A stretch of DNA of 64,000 nt. It comes from CAIWHR01 sp963726765. GTDB taxonomy: Bacteria; Pseudomonadota; Gammaproteobacteria; Burkholderiales; Casimicrobiaceae. This document shows, piece by piece, positions 38,855 through 49,774 of the stretch. The notes under the pieces are model-generated. The model was given only the letters and a program-made list of their open reading frames with translations. It made no database searches and was not told the origin of the DNA. Positions within the stretch are counted from its first letter, which is position 1. Each line of letters opens with the position of its first letter. A program made the position numbers and the translations under genes. The DNA lies in the NCBI GenBank assembly GCA_963726765.1, contig CAVSDH010000013.1, positions 62,001 through 126,000 on the forward strand, given 5' to 3'.

Positions 38855-38957
38855 GGGCTGGTTTTTCCTGGAGATGCTGGTGGCGCTTGCCGCTGCAGTC
38901 GGCATCGTTTGGTGGACGATGGGACCGAAGCGGCGCAAGCCGCCCCGCGATCGCTAA
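38853..38957 (+). CDS. 34-residue single-pass membrane peptide
   Basis: It reads MGWFFLEMLVALAAAVGIVW and then WTMGPKRRKPPRDR: one hydrophobic helix and a basic cytoplasmic tail. A strong AAGGAG ribosome site sits ten bases before the ATG, which is the main reason to accept so short a gene. Its start lies head to head with the mltA start, and its end overlaps the apaG end by four bases on the opposite strand. Function unknown; the tail would face the cytoplasm by the positive-inside rule. Confidence 0.55.
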   Translation: MGWFFLEMLVALAAAVGIVWWTMGPKRRKPPRDR

Positions 38958-39339
38958 TGCAATACGCGCGGCACCGACAGAGTGAAGGGCGGAATCGGCG
39001 CATCGAACGTGCTTCCGTCCTCGGCGACCATCTGGTAGGTGCCCCGCATCGTCCCGACCGGCGTGGCGAGGTGCGTGCCGCTCGTATACTCGAAGCTCTC
39101 GCCGGGCTTCAGCAGCGGCTGCTGGCCGATCACGCCCAGTCCCTTCACTTCCTGGACGCGATGCTCGCTGTCGGTGATGATCCAGTGGCGGCTGATGAGC
39201 GTCGCGGGCACGTTGCCCGTGTTGGTCACCGTGATCCTGTACGCGAACACATACTGGTTGCGCGACGGATCCGACTGGTCGGCGGCGTAGGTCGCGGTCT
39301 GCCGCGACGGTGATTTCGTATCTTTTCGAGTCGGCCATC
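38954..39339 (-). CDS. apaG: ApaG (CorD) family protein, one frame break
   Basis: About 128 residues with one extra base near 39292-39300. The start MADSKRYEITVA at 39339 is the family N-terminus. The remainder, from TATYAADQSDPSRNQYVFAY through LKPGESFEYTSGTHLATPVG and RGTYQMVAEDGSTFDA, is in the neighbouring frame. A continuous alternative starting at 39352 would give 132 residues but lose the conserved N-terminus. ApaG is an Ig-like beta-sandwich protein linked in enterobacteria to cobalt/magnesium handling and polyphosphate or Ap4A metabolism. It is divergent from rpe, with 35 bases between the starts. Confidence 0.86.
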
Positions 39340-39374
39340 GGCCGTGTCCCAATGCGTGACTGCCCGATTATAGA

Positions 39375-40055
39375 ATGACTCACTACCGGATTGCGCCGTC
39401 CCTGCTGTCGGCCGATTTCGCGCGCCTCGGCGACGAAGTGCGTGCTGTCGTCGCCGCCGGCGCCGATCTTCTTCACTTCGACGTGATGGACAACCATTAC
39501 GTTCCCAACCTGACCATCGGACCGCTGGTCTGCGAAGCGCTCAAGGCGCACGCGACGGTGCCGATCGACGTTCATCTGATGGTCAAGCCGGTGGACCGGA
39601 TCGTCCCCGATTTCGCCAAGGCGGGCGCCGCCATCGTGAGTTTCCACCCGGAAGCCTCCGAGCACGTGGACCGCACGATCGGTCTGATCCGCGACTGCGG
39701 CTGCAAGGCGGGACTCGTCTTCAATCCGGCGACGCCGCTCTCCTGGCTCGATCACACGCTGGACAAGCTCGACCTCGTGCTCATCATGTCCGTGAACCCC
39801 GGTTTTGGCGGACAGGCGTTCATTCCCCACGCGCTCGAGAAGCTGCGGGCGGCGCGTGCGCGCATCGACGTCGTTTCGCAGAAGACGGGGCGCGCGATCA
39901 TGCTCGAGGTCGACGGCGGCGTGAAGGTCGACAACATCGCGGCGATCGCCAAGGCCGGTGCCGATACGTTCGTCGCGGGCTCGGCGATCTTCGGCACGCC
40001 GGATTACGCGTCGACGATCGGGAAGATGCGCGCGGAGCTCGCCGCGCCGCGATGA
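39375..40055 (+). CDS. rpe: ribulose-phosphate 3-epimerase
   Basis: 226 residues, TIM-barrel epimerase. Motifs: MTHYRIAPSLLSADFARLGDE, the metal-binding HFDVMDNHYVPNLTIGP, IDVHLMVKPVDRI, MSVNPGFGGQAFIP and the phosphate-binding DGGVKVDNI with ADTFVAGSAIFG. It interconverts ribulose-5-phosphate and xylulose-5-phosphate in the pentose phosphate pathway. The sequence TATAGA lies four bases before the ATG. Its stop overlaps the gph start (ATGA), giving the familiar rpe-gph-trpE gene order. Confidence 0.95.
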   Translation: MTHYRIAPSLLSADFARLGDEVRAVVAAGADLLHFDVMDNHYVPNLTIGPLVCEALKAHATVPIDVHLMVKPVDRIVPDFAKAGAAIVSFHPEASEHVDRTIGLIRDCGCKAGLVFNPATPLSWLDHTLDKLDLVLIMSVNPGFGGQAFIPHALEKLRAARARIDVVSQKTGRAIMLEVDGGVKVDNIAAIAKAGADTFVAGSAIFGTPDYASTIGKMRAELAAPR

Positions 40056-40792
40056 GCGCATCGTCGTCCCCGCTCGCGCGCACGGGCGCCGGTTCCGCGT
40101 TCGCCGTCAGCGCGATCGCGTTCGATCTCGACGGCACGCTGCTCGACACGGTCCACGATCTCGCTTCGGCGGTGAACGCGTTGCTGGCCGATCTCGGTCA
40201 TGGTCCGCTGCCGAAGGGCGCAATTCGCGAGATGATCGGCGCCGGAATGCCGACCCTCGTGCGGCGCGCGCTCGCCGGCGCGACGCGCGTGGCGCCGGAA
40301 GCCATCGGGGAGGCCGAACTCGCCGCCGCGCTTGTTCGCTACCAGGCGCACTACGCCGCGTCGCTGGGCCGCGAGACGCGCGTCTTTCCGGGAATGCGGG
40401 AGGGACTCGAGCGGCTGACCGCGAAAGGTTTTCCGCTGGCGGTCGTCACCAACAAGGCAACGCGCTTCGTGCGCCCGCATCTCGAGCATGCGCGCATCCT
40501 GCAGTTCTTTGCCGTCATTGTCGGCGGCGACGACCTGCCCGCGAAGAAACCGGATCCGGCGCAACTCCGGCATGTCGCGGCGCGCTTCGGCGTGCGCTGC
40601 TCGCGCCTGCTGATGGTGGGGGATTCGGGAAACGACGTCGCCGCGGCGAGGGCCGCAGGCTGCCCGGTGGTGGTGGTGCCGTACGGCTACAACGAAGGAC
40701 GTCCGGTGCAGGCGCTCGAGGCCGATGGTATAGTTTCCTCGCTGGCCGAGGTCGCCGACCTCGTCGTCCGCGTTCCGCCGGAAACCTCTTGA
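40052..40792 (+). CDS. gph: phosphoglycolate phosphatase (HAD superfamily)
   Basis: 246 residues. HAD motif I is AIAFDLDGTLLDT, motif II VVTNKATR, motif III Lys in KKPDP and motif IV LLMVGDSGNDVAAAR. It removes phosphate from 2-phosphoglycolate formed during DNA repair or oxygenase reactions. The first ~18 residues (MSASSSPLARTGAGSAF) are a non-conserved extension. It is coupled to rpe by overlap. Its end overlaps the start of a candidate trp leader peptide. In betaproteobacteria gph commonly sits between rpe and trpE. Confidence 0.92.
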   Translation: MSASSSPLARTGAGSAFAVSAIAFDLDGTLLDTVHDLASAVNALLADLGHGPLPKGAIREMIGAGMPTLVRRALAGATRVAPEAIGEAELAAALVRYQAHYAASLGRETRVFPGMREGLERLTAKGFPLAVVTNKATRFVRPHLEHARILQFFAVIVGGDDLPAKKPDPAQLRHVAARFGVRCSRLLMVGDSGNDVAAARAAGCPVVVVPYGYNEGRPVQALEADGIVSSLAEVADLVVRVPPETS

Positions 40793-40900
40793 GCTTCGAC
40801 CCTTTCGACCGCAACGACGCCTTCGCCCTGCACGGGCGTTGGCGCGCGACGTCCTGGCGCCGCCGGCGCTCCTGACCGCTCGCGCCCGGTGTCGCGCGCC
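40789..40900 (+). promoter_or_regulatory. candidate trp leader: short peptide with two Trp codons and attenuator-like stems
   Basis: A 28-residue frame (TTG at 40789, stop 40873-40875) overlaps the gph stop and ends HGRWRATSWRRRRS, with Trp codons at 40840 and 40855. The segment GGCGCGCGAC (40841-40850), containing most of the first Trp codon, is an exact complement of GTCGCGCGCC (40891-40900). A competing stem GCGCCG/CGGCGC lies between. Short frames with Trp near the stop ahead of trpE suggest attenuation. No T-tract follows, so control could act on translation or Rho access instead. The peptide has no ATG and is unverified. Confidence 0.45.
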
Positions 40901-40953
40901 CCAAGCGACCCCTCGTCCGTTGCCCCCAGTGCCGAAACGATTGTCGAGGCCCC

Positions 40954-42432
<1,479 letters not shown>

Positions 42433-42764
42433 TCGTAAGACGCGATGTGCACGACGGCGTCGGCGTTTGCTCGGATTTCGGGCTCCGGACTCTACGTGCA
42501 GCATGTCGCCACTGCCTCCTTCAGATTTGCACGCTGCCGCCGAACCCGGCGAATTCGTAGTGTGGAAGCGTGGGTTGAGGCCGCTGACACGACTTTTGCT
42601 TGGCCGGCTTTAGCCCCATTGCAAACGAGGATTGCGGATTGCGAGTCGTCGCGGATTGACGGTTCCGTCGACGGCAACTTCGCGGCGCTCGCGCAGTCCG
42701 GGTCTTGATGCGCGGTCGCGCCAAGCCCGTCGGATGCCGAAGCGACTTCTGCGGCGCCCCAATG
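42433..42764. other. intergenic stretch after trpE
   Basis: No gene is supported in these 332 bases. Short frames on both strands have no recognisable domains. GATTGCGGATTGCGAGT near 42630 repeats a seven-base unit. It is the left border of the DNA that separates trpE from trpG. Confidence 0.4.
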
Positions 42765-42796
42765 AAAAAGAGCCGGCGGCTCGCGCCACCGGCTCT
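42765..42796 (-). terminator. intrinsic terminator of the subtilase gene
   Basis: Read on the minus strand, AGAGCCGG (42796-42789) and CCGGCTCT (42776-42769) pair around a 12-base loop, followed at once by TTTTTC. The stem, loop and T-run are those of a Rho-independent terminator, about 70 bases past the stop of the minus-strand subtilase gene at 42868. Confidence 0.85.
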
Positions 42797-42867
42797 TCCC
42801 AATCACCGATCTGGACGGGCGGCGCAGCGGAGAGTGTTCGCCCGCCGCCGCCGCGCAATCAATCGAA

Positions 42868-45800
42868 TTACTTGCCGTCCTCGACTTCGATCTTGACCAG
42901 GTTCGCCTCGTTCGAGCCGTTCTTGTTGTCCTGCGTGACGACCATGAGGCCGCGCGCCGGCGTCAGCTTGTACTCGGCCGAGTTGACGGCGAAAGGCACC
43001 GACGCCGTTCCGCTTGGCGGCAGCACTCCGTACTGGCCGTCGCTGATCGCGCTCCCGAATGCGTTGTACTTCGCCGACTTCGTGAAGGCGTCCTGCGTGT
43101 TGTCGTCGAAGTTGAACCCGACCACCGTGTAGCTGAAACGCGGCGATGCCGGGGTCAATCCGAGCCTGCTCGCGTAGACGGGCAGGAGGATCGTGCTGCT
43201 GTCGGTCGCGACCGTTGCATCCCAATCGATGAAGCCATCCCCCGTCTTCAGATCAAAGACGGCGGCGACGACCTCGCCAAGGAACGAGGGCGGGCTGAAG
43301 AGCAGGCCCACGTCGATCCCGACGACGACGAAATCCGGCGTACCGTCGCCGTCGGTGTCGACGTAGACGTCGAACTCCCGCGTTGACGGCGACGACCAGG
43401 CGTCGCTCGTGTTGACGGCGAAGACGACCACCTGGTTGCCGGTGCCGTCGTCCCAAGACTGCGCACCCGCGGCGTTGAGCCGGAACGACGAATGACCCTC
43501 GTCTTCGCCTTGGCCCGATCCCAGCCCCCACGAGTAGAAGTCGGCGGTCGCCGGCGATCGGGCTGCCATTGTTGGCGAGCGAGACGTTCCCCGTCGGGTT
43601 CTTTCCCTTGAGGTTGCCCGGGAGCTTCGCGCTCACGTTCGCCGACACGCGCGGCACGAGGTAGTACGGCACGCGCAGCGCGATGCCGCTATTGTCGGCA
43701 GGCGACGCAGGCGTGAAGACCGACCAATCCGGCGACCTCCCGGAATTCGCTGGAATCGCCGGCCGTGGCCGCCGGAACGTTGAGCGTGACCTTCACGTCC
43801 GTGTCCTCACCCGCCCGCACCTTCACCTGCGCCTTGGACAGCGAGATCGTGTGCGGCTGTCCCTGCTTGACCGCCGTGGAGATGTTGAACGTCGCGTCCT
43901 TCTTGCCGTCGTTGCGCAGCGTGATCGTGCGGCTCGCGCTGTAGTCCTTGCTGAACTGGGCGAGCCCGAAGCTAATGCTCGTCCCCTTCGAGTCGGCGCT
44001 GGCCGTCACCTGCGTATGAGCCGCCGAAGCCGCGTTGACGAATCCGGAACCGGAGTTGTGCGTCAGGTATCCCGCGACGTCTGCCGGATTGCCGCTGTTG
44101 ATGATCGCGGCCTTGACCTTTTCGGGTTTCCAGTTCGGGTGCGCCTGCTGCACCAGCGCCGCGATCCCCGCCACGTGCGGCGAGGCCATCGACGTTCCCG
44201 ACAGCGACTCCTGGCGGTTGCCGCTACCGGAGAAGGTCGAGATGGTCGGCGAGCCCGGGGCCGTGATGTCCGGCTTGAGCGCGCTGTCGCCGTTGCGCGG
44301 CCCGCTCGAGCTGAAGCTCGCAAGGCCGGACGGCACCGACGGCGCCGTCGTGATCGAGATCGGCATCCCGTCGCGCAGCACGAGCTTCGCGCCGTCGGAG
44401 GCCGCATTGCCGACCGTGCCCTTCACGCCGAAGAACGGAATCGTAACGTCGTAGTAATCGCCGGTGTCCGGGTTCTGGAAGATCGTTCCCTCGTAAGGCG
44501 GCAGCGCGGACGAGTTGTTGACCATGATCACGGCGATCGCACCGGCCTGCTGACCGTAGATCGCCTTGGAGACGCGACCGCACGTGCCGCGCTGCACCAC
44601 GGCGATCATGCCGGCGACGCCGCCGTTGGCCTGGAAGTCGGCGACGCTGCAGCCCAGGCTTACATCCGTTTGTTGGCGTGCGCACGACCTTGACGGTCCC
44701 GTTGAACGGACTCGCGTACGTCGCGCCGTTCGAGTCCTGCGCCGAGACGGTGCGGGCTGCGTCGGTCGGAACCATCGGCAGTGCCATGTTGCCGAACGGG
44801 ATCGCCGCCGGCGTCGTGGCCGCCGCGACCGAGACTGCGCGCGCCGCCGTGGCCGGCGACCCTGTGATGTAACGGATGTCGCCACTGTTGCCGGCCGAGG
44901 CGACGACGATGATGCCCGCCTTGACTGCGTTGTCCGTCGCCTGCGCGTCCGCGGTGTCCGCGGTTCCGAACGAGGAGCCCAGTGACATGTTGACGACGTC
45001 CATGTCGTGATCGACCGCCCAGTCGAGCGCTTCCACGACGACATCGGTGGAGCCGAAGCAGCCGAAGACGCGGATCGCATACAGGTCAGCCTTCGGCGCG
45101 ACCCCCGGGCCGATCCGGAACGAGTTGCTGTACGTGGTGCTGTCGTACGGCCCGTTGTACGTGGTCCCGTTCGCGAGTACGCCGTTACCCGCCGCCGTCC
45201 CAGCGACGTGCGAGCCGTGGCCCACATCGAGGTTGCAGTCGAGCGGATTGGGATCCGGCTGCGGGACGGAGCTGGCAACGTTTGCGTCGTAGTCGTCACC
45301 GACGAGGTCGGTGCCGCCCTTCACTCGGGGCGCGCCGGGGCCGAACAGCGCGGGGTTGGCGGGCAGCGTGTTGGCCGCGAACGCTGCGTCGTAGGCGGCG
45401 ACCGTTCCGGGGCCGCCGAAGTTCGCGTGCGTGTAATCGATCCCCGTGTCGATGATCGCGACCTTGATGCCTTCGCCGCGGAAGGCGGGCAGGCCCGACC
45501 ACACCGCGGGCGCCTGGACGCGGGGAACGCCGACCGTGTTGTCCCGCTCGTACCGGTTCACGCCCTTGACGTCGGTCACGCCGGCGATCTTCCCCAGCGC
45601 AAAGACCTTGTTGCTTGCGATGCGCACCTTGATGCCGTTGACGGCGCTCTGGAACGTGTTGAGGATCGTGCCGCCCGCCGCCTCGATCTGCGCGCGGATC
45701 GCGTTCTGGTCGGTGCTGCGCTGGTGCTTGATGCCGTCCTTCTCACCGCGCGAGAGACGGCGGCCCGCAGCTTCCTGCGCCGTGGCGACCGAGTCGCCGG

Positions 45801-45972
45801 CGAGGAACACGACGACCGTGATGGGCGTCGTGTCGAGGCCCGGTGGCAGGCGGCTCGCCCGGGTCTGATCGGGAACACCGAATCGGCCGGCCCCGGGATT
45901 CTGGGCTGTTGCGCCAAACGGCACCACGACGAACGCCGCGGCCAGCGCGGCGCACAACAAGCGCACTATCAT
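42868..45972 (-). CDS. secreted subtilisin-like serine protease (S8, PA insert), three frame breaks
   Basis: About 1034 residues with breaks near 44665, 43724 and 43556; each segment continues the next. Signal peptide at residues 1-23 (AAFVVVPFGATAQ). An inhibitor-I9-like propeptide follows to about 130. The catalytic Asp is in VAIIDTGIDYTH, His in VGHGSHVAGTAAGN, Ser in SLSGTSMASPHVAG. A protease-associated (PA) domain (VQRGTCGRVSKAIYGQQAG) lies between His and Ser. After the catalytic part come fibronectin-like segments and a C-terminal beta domain with DVYVDTDGDGTPDFVVV, a Ca-binding repeat. A strong GGGGGAG stands before the ATG. It is plausibly a secreted or surface-anchored protease. 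It lies antisense to trp genes between trpE and trpG. Confidence 0.85.
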
Positions 45973-46447
45973 GAACTCCCCCTGTGACGTTTTGAACTTG
46001 TCGGCGATGAAGCCGCCGCTTTCCCGCGGGGCGTCCTAGCCCCGGAACATACCAGTCGGTCTTCGGAGACCCACAATCGGCCGCACGGCTCGCGTCCCAC
46101 TGCGACGCGACGCAAGGCCTGGCATGCGGCGGTGCGCGCGTATCCGTTGTACTGGCCCCGCCTGCCGTCAACGCGGCGGAGGGCCCCGGACTTCGCGTGC
46201 GCCGGGCTCGCTGGGATCGTCTTTTGGACCTGAGCGGCAGCAGTCTACGCGAGAGGTTTCCAATGTCAATTGCCGGCCGTCGGCAACGAATACGAAACTC
46301 AACTCCGGTTCGGAGAGCGTCTTGGGCGAGGAACTTTTGGTCAAGGGCGAATCGCGACTAAGCCCAGGAGAATGATCCAGCGTTGAAAGCCAATGGTGCT
46401 TCCCACACAATCGAACAACATTATTGTCCCCCGGTCGGGGCGTGTAT
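45973..46447. other. intergenic stretch upstream of the subtilase gene
   Basis: I see no gene in these 475 bases. The right end becomes AT-richer than the surroundings. The subtilase promoter must lie at the left end, but no clear -35/-10 pair is visible on the minus strand. Confidence 0.4.
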
Positions 46448-46687
46448 CAGCCAACCGAGGGCCATCGTGCGATTCAGCGACAGGTGGTCGGGTGCTGGTT
46501 ACGCATGGCGAAGAGCGGCAATCCGAACGGCAGCGATGACCCGCGGTGGCCGGCCGTTATGCCGGACAGCGATACCTACCTCGAGATCAGCGCGGATACG
46601 ATTGCGAAGAGGGGTGCGAAGAAGGGCCCCGACACCGCGAATTGCGACTTTTGGGATACGGTGACATTCATCTGGCCGCATCTGTAG
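46448..46687 (+). pseudogene. C-terminal remnant of a type-B carboxylesterase
   Basis: The reading HRAIQRQVVGCWLRMAKSGN, then PNGSDDPRWPAV and ANCDFWDTV near the stop at 46685-46687, matches the C-terminal end of carboxylesterases of the type-B family (typical phrasing: ...YWTRFAKTGDPNG...P.WP... and ...CDFWD). About 80 codons remain. The nucleophile, acid and base of the catalytic triad lie further upstream in the family and are absent. It is a decayed fragment, not a gene. Confidence 0.72.
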
Positions 46688-47091
46688 CTGGTCCCTGCTT
46701 GCCAACACAATCATTGAAGATGAACAACGCACACTTCGCCATCACTGCAGCAAGCTTGCGCAAACGAAAGACCGCTAGCACGCGAATCTGGGCACCCCAA
46801 CGTGAGACCAGCGAATGCACAAAGGTAACCATGCAATTGACGAATTTGGGCGCATGTGCATGTTCAAAGCCAACCCGGTACTTCGCATCGACCGACCGAG
46901 TCAGGATCCATTTGCTAAACGACGGTGCGTCGATCTCATCGCCATCAATCGTGGCATCAGAGCGCCCGTGTCGCAAGCGCGCCAGCATCTGGCCCGTGGC
47001 GACTGGCTTTAACATTAGGGGGCATTCCCAGCGGGTATCCTACCAAAGTCATGCCGTTGATTCGTAATTGAATCAACTCACTAGGTGTCCC
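46688..47091. other. AT-richer stretch ahead of trpG
   Basis: Hand counts on lines 46741-46920 give about 50-57% GC, against well over 60% in most of the window. On the minus strand a 115-codon open frame (46668-47015, MLKPVATGQMLARLRHGRSD at its start) has no recognisable domain and I do not call it a gene. The DNA looks foreign or non-coding. The trpG promoter probably lies at its right end. Confidence 0.4.
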
Positions 47092-47661
47092 ATGCTGCTG
47101 ATGATCGACAACTACGACAGCTTCACCTGGAACCTCGTCCAGTACCTGGCGGAGCTGGGCGCCGACGTGCACGTGCATCGCAACGATGCCATCACGCTGT
47201 CGGAGGTCGCGGCGTGGGAACCGACGCACATCGTCATTTCGCCGGGTCCGTGCACGCCGAACGAGGCGGGCATCTCGGTGCCGCTCGTCCGGCAGTTCGC
47301 GGGAAAGGTCCCGATTCTCGGGGTGTGCCTCGGCCATCAGGCGATCGGACAGGCGTTCGGTGGCCGGATCGCGCGAGCGCAGCGGGTGATGCACGGCAAG
47401 CTCTCCCCGGTGGTGCATGATGCGAAGGGGGTGTTCGCGGGAATACCGTCGCCGCTGACGGTGACGCGGTACCATTCGCTGTCGATCCAGCGCGACTCCT
47501 TGCCTCCCGAGCTCGACGTCACCGCCACCGCGGACGATGGCGAGATCATGGGCGTGCGCCATCGCCAATTCGCCGTCGAGGGCGTGCAGTTTCACCCCGA
47601 GGCGATACTCACCGAGCACGGGCACGCGCTGCTGCGCAATTTCCTGGAGCGGAAGCCATGA
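47092..47661 (+). CDS. trpG: anthranilate synthase component II (glutamine amidotransferase)
   Basis: 189 residues, class I amidotransferase. It starts MLLMIDNYDSFTWNLVQYLAE. Motifs: the PGPCTPNEAG oxyanion segment, nucleophile Cys in GVCLGHQAIGQAFGG, and His-Glu in VQFHPEAILTEHG. It delivers ammonia from glutamine to TrpE. The ATG at 47092 is the family start; an upstream in-frame ATG at 47068 adds eight non-conserved residues. Upstream is unrelated, AT-richer DNA rather than trpE. Such enzymes can also serve p-aminobenzoate synthase (PabA), which would fit a dual role. Confidence 0.95.
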   Translation: MLLMIDNYDSFTWNLVQYLAELGADVHVHRNDAITLSEVAAWEPTHIVISPGPCTPNEAGISVPLVRQFAGKVPILGVCLGHQAIGQAFGGRIARAQRVMHGKLSPVVHDAKGVFAGIPSPLTVTRYHSLSIQRDSLPPELDVTATADDGEIMGVRHRQFAVEGVQFHPEAILTEHGHALLRNFLERKP

Positions 47662-47781
47662 CGAGAGGAAGACGTGTCGCCGCGGCGTCGCGCGTCTTTG
47701 CGCTCTCCTTCCGCGCGCGGCGACGCGAACCCGCGCCCGGGCGCAACCAACTCCTCACGTAAACGACCCGCCGGAGACGCC

Positions 47782-48822
47782 ATGACCCTTACCGTCCAGG
47801 ACGCCCTGCAACGCACGATCGAGCACCGCGAGATCTTTCCCGACGAGATGCTGTCGATCATGCGCCGGATCATGAGCGGCGAGGTCACGCCGGTGATGAT
47901 CGCCGCGCTCACCGTCGGCCTGCGGGTCAAGAAGGAAACGATCGGCGAAATCGCCGCCGCGGCGCAGGTGATGCGCGAGTTCGCGACGAAGGTGGACGTT
48001 CCCGACCGCGAGCGCCTGGTCGACATCGTCGGCACCGGCGGCGATGCTTCGCACACGTTCAACATATCGACTGCGGCGATGTTCGTCGCGGCGGCGGCCG
48101 GCGCGCGCGTGGCGAAGCACGGCGGGCGCTCCGTCTCGTCGAAGTCGGGCAGCGCCGACGTGCTCGAGGCGCTCGGCGTCAACATCATGCTGAAGCCCGA
48201 GCAAGTCGCGCAATGCATCGCCGAGACGGGCATCGGCTTCATGTTCGCGCCGTCGCACCACAGCGCGATGAAGCACGCGGCGCCGGTGCGAAAGGAGCTC
48301 GGCATTCGCACGATCTTCAACATCCTGGGCCCGCTCATCAATCCCGCGGGCGCGCCGAACCAGCTGCTCGGCGTATTCCATCCGGATCTCGTCGGCATCC
48401 AGGTGCGCGTGCTGCAGCGACTCGGCAGCAGGCACGTGCTCGTCGTCTACGGCAAGGACGGCATGGACGAGGTGTCGCTCGGCGCCGCGACGATGGTCGG
48501 CGAGCTGAAGGACGGCGAGGTGCGCGAATACGAGATCCATCCGGAGGACTTCGGCCTGTCGATGAAATCGAATCGCGGGCTCAAGGTGGCCGATGCGCTG
48601 GAGTCGAAGGAGATGGTCATGGAAGCGCTCGCCGGTACCGAGGGAACGCCGCGGGAGATCGTCATCCTGAACGCGGGGGCCGCGCTCTATGCCGCCGACG
48701 TCGCCGGCTCGATCGCCGAAGGCATCGAACGAGCGCGCGCGGCGATCGCCTCCGGCGCCGCAAGGGGAAAGCTCGACGCGTTCGTCGCGTTGACGAAGAA
48801 GCTCGGCGCCGCCAACGCCTGA
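47782..48822 (+). CDS. trpD: anthranilate phosphoribosyltransferase
   Basis: 346 residues, standard length. It starts MTLTVQDALQRTIEHREIF. Motifs: VDIVGTGGDASHTFNIST, the VAKHGGRSVSSKSGSADVLE segment and RTIFNILGPLINPAGAPNQ. It joins anthranilate to PRPP, the second step of tryptophan synthesis. GGAGACGCC is just upstream of the ATG. The 120-base spacer from trpG is longer than usual and GC-rich. It is followed 19 bases later by trpC. Confidence 0.96.
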   Translation: MTLTVQDALQRTIEHREIFPDEMLSIMRRIMSGEVTPVMIAALTVGLRVKKETIGEIAAAAQVMREFATKVDVPDRERLVDIVGTGGDASHTFNISTAAMFVAAAAGARVAKHGGRSVSSKSGSADVLEALGVNIMLKPEQVAQCIAETGIGFMFAPSHHSAMKHAAPVRKELGIRTIFNILGPLINPAGAPNQLLGVFHPDLVGIQVRVLQRLGSRHVLVVYGKDGMDEVSLGAATMVGELKDGEVREYEIHPEDFGLSMKSNRGLKVADALESKEMVMEALAGTEGTPREIVILNAGAALYAADVAGSIAEGIERARAAIASGAARGKLDAFVALTKKLGAANA

Positions 48823-48841
48823 CGGCGATCCGGGAGAGGCG

Positions 48842-49630
48842 GTGGCGGACATTCTGGAGCGCATTCTCGCAACCAAGCGGGACGAAGTGGCGGCTTCGGT
48901 GCGTGCGCGGCCCGCCGGCGTGGTCGAGGCGGCGGCGCGAGCGGTCGCGGCCCCGCGCGATTTCGAGGGGGCACTGCGCGCGAAGGTCGCCGCGGGTCGC
49001 CCGGCCGTGATTGCGGAGATCAAGAAGGCGAGCCCGAGCCGCGGCCTGCTGCGGCCCGAATTCGATCCGCCCGCCATTGCGGCGAGCTACGAGCGCGGCG
49101 GCGCCGCGTGCCTGTCCGTGCTGACCGACCGCACGTATTTCCAGGGCGCGCCCGAATTTCTGACCGCCGCGCGAGCGGCCTGCACGCTGCCGGTGCTGCG
49201 CAAGGATTTCATCGTCGACGACTATCAGGTGGCGGAGGCGCGGGCGATGGGCGCCGATGCGATCCTGCTCATCGTCGCGGCGTTGGATGACGCGCGATTG
49301 GCCGCGTTCGAGAAACACGCGCGCGCCCTCGGGATGGCGGTGTTGGTCGAGGTGCACGACGCCGCGGAACTCGACCGCGCGCTTGTGCTCCCCAATGCAC
49401 TCATCGGAATCAACAACCGGAACCTGCGCACCTTCGATGTCGCGCTCGCGACGACGACGAGCCTTCTGCCGCGCGTTCCGGCCGGACGCCTGGTAATCAC
49501 CGAAAGCGGCATCCTCGCGCCGTCCGACGTGGCGACGATGCGCGCCCACGGCGTCGAAGCCTTCCTGGTCGGCGAGGCGTTCATGCGCGCGGCGGATCCC
49601 GGAGGCGCACTCGCCGAGCTCTTCGCCTGA
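48842..49630 (+). CDS. trpC: indole-3-glycerol-phosphate synthase
   Basis: 262 residues from a GTG at 48842, preceded by GGGAGAGGC. TIM-barrel motifs: VIAEIKKASPSRGLL, LSVLTDRTYFQGAPEFL, LPVLRKDFIVDDYQV, the IGINNRNLRTF loop and ITESGILAPSDV. It closes the indole ring. Order trpG-trpD-trpC is the standard betaproteobacterial arrangement; trpF, trpB and trpA are not in this window. A different operon (ABC importer) starts 144 bases on. Confidence 0.96.
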   Translation: MADILERILATKRDEVAASVRARPAGVVEAAARAVAAPRDFEGALRAKVAAGRPAVIAEIKKASPSRGLLRPEFDPPAIAASYERGGAACLSVLTDRTYFQGAPEFLTAARAACTLPVLRKDFIVDDYQVAEARAMGADAILLIVAALDDARLAAFEKHARALGMAVLVEVHDAAELDRALVLPNALIGINNRNLRTFDVALATTTSLLPRVPAGRLVITESGILAPSDVATMRAHGVEAFLVGEAFMRAADPGGALAELFA

Positions 49631-49774
49631 GCGAGCGGCGTCCGTGCGGGCGCCGGTGCTATCATGCGCTGCCGTTTCGGCGAGTCGCGCTCGAATGTCG
49701 GCGGGCGGCGCCCGACGGCGTCGCGACGCACCAGAGACCAGAACACGCAGCGTCGCCCCAGGGGGAGTGTCATC

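Noticed and set aside
39361..39375. TATAGA as the rpe promoter -10
   Set aside because: It is only four bases from the ATG, so transcription would start inside the gene.
46668..47015. 115-codon minus-strand open frame in the AT-richer DNA ahead of trpG
   Set aside because: No domain, no supporting context, weak start; left as unannotated DNA.
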